Shown in pieces: positions 11,584-15,262 of a stretch of 15,262 bases of DNA. The notes under the pieces were generated by a model. The model was not told where the DNA came from and ran no database searches. It saw only the letters and a list, made by a program, of their open reading frames with translations. This DNA is from Bacteroidota bacterium (GTDB lineage: Bacteria > Bacteroidota > Bacteroidia > B-17B0 > Aurantibacillaceae), in NCBI GenBank assembly GCA_025359355.1, contig JANYGR010000427.1:1-15262 (forward strand), in the 5' to 3' direction. The position numbers and the translations under genes were made by a program. Position 1 is the stretch's first letter; the number at the start of each line of letters is the position of its first letter.

Positions 11584-14500
11584 TTGGCAACAGCAATAAA
11601 AAAAACACAGAGAATTAATTTCTCTTCAAACAAATTTCCAATTGAGTATCCAGATTTTTTGGATATACAAATTAAATCTTTCCAAGATTTTTTTCAATTA
11701 GAAACTACACCGGATAACCGTAAAAATGAAGGTTTATTCCGCGTATTTGCCGAAAACTTTCCTATCTCTGATGCGAGAAATAATTTCGTATTGGAATTTT
11801 TGGATTATTTCGTAGATCCACCACGCTATGCTCTTGAAGAGTGTATTAGCCGTGGATTAACTTATTCAGTGCCTTTAAAAGCTAAATTAAAGCTTTACTG
11901 TACTGACCCTGAACATGAAGATTTTGAAACCATCGTGCAGGACGTTTATTTAGGAACAATTCCATACATGACACCAAAAGGTTCTTTCGTAATCAATGGT
12001 GCTGAGCGTGTTATCGTTTCTCAATTACATCGTTCTCCAGGCGTGTTCTTCGGCCAAAGCCGTCACGCAAATGGTACTAAATTATACAGTGCTCGTGTTA
12101 TTCCTTTCAAAGGTTCTTGGATTGAATTCGCTACAGACATTAATAATGTGATGTATGCGTATATCGATCGTAAGAAAAAATTACCAGTAACAACGTTATT
12201 ACGTGCTATTGGTTTTGAAAGTGATAAACAAATTTTAGAAATTTTTGGTTTAGCGGATGAAGTGAAAGTTTCAAAAGCTGGTTTAAAACGCGAAGTAGGC
12301 CGTAGATTAGCGGCTCGTGTTCTTAAAACGTGGATTGAAGATTTCGTAGATGAGGACACCGGAGAAGTTGTTTCAATCGAACGTAACGAAGTTATCTTAG
12401 ATCGCGAAACAGTTTTAGAAGATGCACACATTGATTTAATCGCTGATAATGGCGTTAAATCTATTATTTTGCATAAAGAAGACGTTAACACGGCTGATTT
12501 TGCTATTATTTACAACACGTTACAAAAAGATTCAACAAACTCAGAAAAAGAAGCGATCGAGTATATCTACCGTTTACTTCGTAATGCTGAGCCACCTGAT
12601 GAAGATACAGCTCGTGGAGTAATTGATAAATTATTTTTCTCTGATAAACGTTACGATTTAGGAGAAGTAGGTCGTTTCCGTATCAACAAAAAGTTAGGCA
12701 TCGATATTCCTATGAATATTCGTGTATTAACAAAAGAAGATATTATTTTGATCATGAAATATTTGATCGAATTAATTAATTCTAAAACTGATGTGGATGA
12801 TATCGATCACTTGTCAAACCGTCGTGTACGTACAGTTGGTGAGCAATTATTTTCTCAATTTGGTGTAGGTTTAGCGCGTATGGCTCGTACTATTCGTGAG
12901 CGTATGAACGTTCGTGATAACGAGGTATTTACACCAACCGATTTGATTAATGCTAAAACATTATCTTCTGTAATTAATTCTTTCTTTGGAACGAATCAAT
13001 TATCTCAGTTCATGGATCAAACTAACCCTTTATCGGAGATTACGCATAAGCGACGTCTTTCGGCACTAGGGCCAGGAGGTTTATCTCGTGAGCGTGCAGG
13101 ATTTGAGGTACGTGATGTTCACTACACTCACTACGGACGTTTATGTACAATCGAAACTCCAGAAGGACCAAACATTGGTTTGATTTCTTCTCTTTGTGTT
13201 TTTGCTAAAGTTAATAAATTAGGATTTATTGAAACCCCTTTCCGTGCAGTAAATAACGGTAGAGTAGAGGTTAATAAAGGAATTACCTATTTAACAGCTG
13301 AAGAAGAAGATCAAAAAAATATTGCACAAACAAGCGCTGAACTCGATGAAAAAGGAAACTTTGTAAGCGATAAAGTAACTGCACGTTACGAAGGTGACTT
13401 CCCGGTAATTGAGCCTTCTAAGGTTAATTTAATGGACGTGGCTCCTAATCAAATTGCATCAATCGCTGCATCATTAATTCCGTTCTTGGAGCATGATGAT
13501 GCCAACCGTGCGTTGATGGGATCTAACATGCAACGTCAAGCTGTTCCATTAATGCGCCCTGAAGCACCAATCGTTGGTACAGGTATCGAAGCTCGTGTAG
13601 CAGAAGATAGTCGTGTATTGATAAATGCTGAAGGTGAAGGTGTGGTTGAGTATGTTGATGCTCGTGAAATTACAATTCGTTATAATCGTACAAAAGACGA
13701 GCAATTGGTAAGTTTCGAAGGAGACGTTAAAACATATAAATTAACTAAATTCCAAAAAACAAATCAAAGTACGTGTATGAACTTGAAACCTATCGTTAAG
13801 AAAGGTGATAAAGTAACTAAAGGACAAGTATTATGTGATGGATATGCTACAGATAAAGGTGAATTAGCTATTGGACGTAACTTAAAAGTGGCGTTCATGC
13901 CATGGAAAGGTTATAACTTTGAGGATGCCATCGTTATTTCTGAGCGTGTTATTCGCGAAGATATTTTTACATCGATTCATATTGATGAATATTCGTTAGA
14001 AGTTCGTGATACAAAACGAGGAATGGAAGAGTTAACTCCAGATATTCCTAACGTAAGCGAAGAAGCTACTAAAGATTTAGATGAAAAAGGTATTATCCGT
14101 GTTGGTGCTGAGGTTAAAGAAGGTGACATCTTAATTGGAAAAATTACTCCAAAAGGTGAAACTGATCCATCTCCAGAAGAAAAATTATTACGTGCTATCT
14201 TTGGTGATAAAGCAGGCGACGTTAAAGATGCGTCTTTACGTGTATCTCCATCATTAAAAGGGGTAATCGTTGATAAAAAATTATTCTCTCGTGCTATTAA
14301 AGATAAAAAGCAAAAAGCGGATGAGAAGCCTCAAATTGAAAAATTAGATGCAGATCATCATAAGTCAATTGCAAATATCAAATATCAATTAATTGAAAAA
14401 TTATTTGAATTGGTTAATGGCCGTACTTCTCAAGGTGTTTCCAATATCTTAGGTGAAGAGGTGATTTCAAAAGGAACTAAGTTTACTCAAAAATTATTAG

Positions 14501-15262
14501 AGAAAGTTGATTTCTCTGAAGTTAATCCAGGTAACTGGACAACTGATAAAGATAAAAACGAGCAAATTGAGCGTTTGTTACACAACTTCATGATTAAGTA
14601 TAATGACTTCTTAGGTCAATACAAGCGTACGAAGTTCCAAATCACCGTTGGTGATGAGTTACCAAACGGAATTGTTCAGTTAGCTAAAGTTTACATCGCT
14701 CAAAAACGTAAGTTAAGAGTAGGTGATAAGATGGCTGGACGTCATGGTAACAAGGGTATTGTAGCACGTATTGTTCGTGATGAAGATATGCCTTACTTAG
14801 AAGATGGAACAACAGTGGATATTGTATTGAATCCATTAGGTGTACCTTCTCGTATGAACTTAGGTCAGATTTATGAAACAGTATTAGCTTGGGCTGGTCA
14901 AAAATTAGGATTGAAATTTTCAACTCCAATCTTTGATGGTGCATCAATGGCAGAAATTGATGAGTATTCTGCAAAAGCAGGTATTCCTCAATATGGTCGT
15001 ACTTACTTAACTGATGGTGGAACAGGAGAACGATTTGATCAACCAGCTACTGTAGGTATTATCTACATGCTGAAATTAGGTCACATGGTTGACGATAAGA
15101 TGCACGCGCGTTCTATCGGTCCATACTCATTAATTACTCAACAACCATTGGGTGGTAAAGCCCAGTTTGGTGGTCAACGTTTTGGTGAGATGGAGGTTTG
15201 GGCGCTTGAAGCATTTGGTGCATCAAACATCCTGCAGGAAATATTAACCGTTAAATCGGATG
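11584..15262 (+). CDS. rpoB: DNA-directed RNA polymerase subunit beta (3' end outside window)
   Basis: The beta subunit of RNA polymerase. The frame is open from a TAA at 11563-11565 to the window end with 1226 codons visible, so about 40-50 residues are missing against the usual ~1270 in this phylum. No ATG lies near the expected N-terminus; the TTG at 11584 gives (M)ATAIKKTQRINFSS and is the best start, with ATT at 11578 the only nearby alternative. Landmarks are the rifampicin pocket NQLSQFMDQTNPLSEITHKR (Asp478 and His488 match E. coli 516 and 526, with Ser and Leu at the 531 and 533 equivalents), NFEDA (778-782) and GDKMAGRHGNKG (1047-1058, active-site lysines 1049 and 1057). The C-terminal GQRFGEMEVWALEAFGA is also present. 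No frameshift is seen. Confidence 0.98.
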   Translation, partial: MATAIKKTQRINFSSNKFPIEYPDFLDIQIKSFQDFFQLETTPDNRKNEGLFRVFAENFPISDARNNFVLEFLDYFVDPPRYALEECISRGLTYSVPLKAKLKLYCTDPEHEDFETIVQDVYLGTIPYMTPKGSFVINGAERVIVSQLHRSPGVFFGQSRHANGTKLYSARVIPFKGSWIEFATDINNVMYAYIDRKKKLPVTTLLRAIGFESDKQILEIFGLADEVKVSKAGLKREVGRRLAARVLKTWIEDFVDEDTGEVVSIERNEVILDRETVLEDAHIDLIADNGVKSIILHKEDVNTADFAIIYNTLQKDSTNSEKEAIEYIYRLLRNAEPPDEDTARGVIDKLFFSDKRYDLGEVGRFRINKKLGIDIPMNIRVLTKEDIILIMKYLIELINSKTDVDDIDHLSNRRVRTVGEQLFSQFGVGLARMARTIRERMNVRDNEVFTPTDLINAKTLSSVINSFFGTNQLSQFMDQTNPLSEITHKRRLSALGPGGLSRERAGFEVRDVHYTHYGRLCTIETPEGPNIGLISSLCVFAKVNKLGFIETPFRAVNNGRVEVNKGITYLTAEEEDQKNIAQTSAELDEKGNFVSDKVTARYEGDFPVIEPSKVNLMDVAPNQIASIAASLIPFLEHDDANRALMGSNMQRQAVPLMRPEAPIVGTGIEARVAEDSRVLINAEGEGVVEYVDAREITIRYNRTKDEQLVSFEGDVKTYKLTKFQKTNQSTCMNLKPIVKKGDKVTKGQVLCDGYATDKGELAIGRNLKVAFMPWKGYNFEDAIVISERVIREDIFTSIHIDEYSLEVRDTKRGMEELTPDIPNVSEEATKDLDEKGIIRVGAEVKEGDILIGKITPKGETDPSPEEKLLRAIFGDKAGDVKDASLRVSPSLKGVIVDKKLFSRAIKDKKQKADEKPQIEKLDADHHKSIANIKYQLIEKLFELVNGRTSQGVSNILGEEVISKGTKFTQKLLEKVDFSEVNPGNWTTDKDKNEQIERLLHNFMIKYNDFLGQYKRTKFQITVGDELPNGIVQLAKVYIAQKRKLRVGDKMAGRHGNKGIVARIVRDEDMPYLEDGTTVDIVLNPLGVPSRMNLGQIYETVLAWAGQKLGLKFSTPIFDGASMAEIDEYSAKAGIPQYGRTYLTDGGTGERFDQPATVGIIYMLKLGHMVDDKMHARSIGPYSLITQQPLGGKAQFGGQRFGEMEVWALEAFGASNILQEILTVKSD

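Noticed and set aside
12063..12491. Minus-strand open frame of 142 codons
   Set aside because: It lies fully inside rpoB on the opposite strand and its peptide is rich in Ser, Thr and Lys with no recognisable domain; it is a shadow of rpoB.
14684..14974. Minus-strand open frame of 96 codons
   Set aside because: It is antisense to the highly conserved C-terminal part of rpoB and has no plausible protein features.

Overview
The window is a piece of a low-GC Bacteroidota chromosome, probably Flavobacteriales-like. Four things support this. A secreted protein ends in a type IX secretion (type A) sorting domain. The clearest promoter reads TTTG-N19-TAAATTTG, which is the Bacteroidota primary-sigma pattern. 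Every visible start codon lacks a Shine-Dalgarno sequence and is preceded by A/T-rich DNA. The gene order tRNA-Thr, tRNA-Tyr, tRNA-Gly, tRNA-Thr, tuf, tRNA-Trp, secE, nusG, rplK, rplA, rplJ, rplL, rpoB is the usual one for the phylum. Genus or species cannot be decided from the sequence alone.

Left part (1-2250, plus strand): the C-terminal half of tyrosyl-tRNA synthetase, a 132-residue protein of unknown function and a 329-residue protein with an HELAH metalloprotease-type motif. The gaps between them carry dispersed intergenic repeats of two types. Middle part (2270-5946, minus strand): a membrane-anchored PASTA protein, then a type IX-secreted protein 9 bp behind it, then an RluD-type pseudouridine synthase that has its own -7-like element. 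The metalloprotease-like gene and rluD converge with a 19 bp gap.

Right part (6162-15262, plus strand): translation and transcription machinery. A strong promoter and a boxA-like element precede tRNA-Thr(TGT), tRNA-Tyr(GTA) and tRNA-Gly(TCC). A hairpin and a second copy of the boxA-like element precede tRNA-Thr(GGT) and tuf. A long hairpin closes tuf. Then come tRNA-Trp(CCA), secE, nusG, the ribosomal proteins L11, L1, L10 and L7/L12, an attenuator-like hairpin, and rpoB, which starts at TTG and runs off the window with about 1226 codons visible.

The most unusual signal is just behind two of the tRNA genes. After tRNA-Gly(TCC) and again after tRNA-Thr(GGT), the last 16-17 bp of the gene region are repeated exactly, 75 bp and 55 bp downstream. 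In both cases the DNA between the copies holds a similar AAGAGG..GTTT box, then a short dispersed-repeat element of a different type in each case, then 2-3 bp, then the copied tRNA tail. This looks like a small repeat unit that targets tRNA 3' ends, or the scar of one. Everything else is mainly core housekeeping genes.
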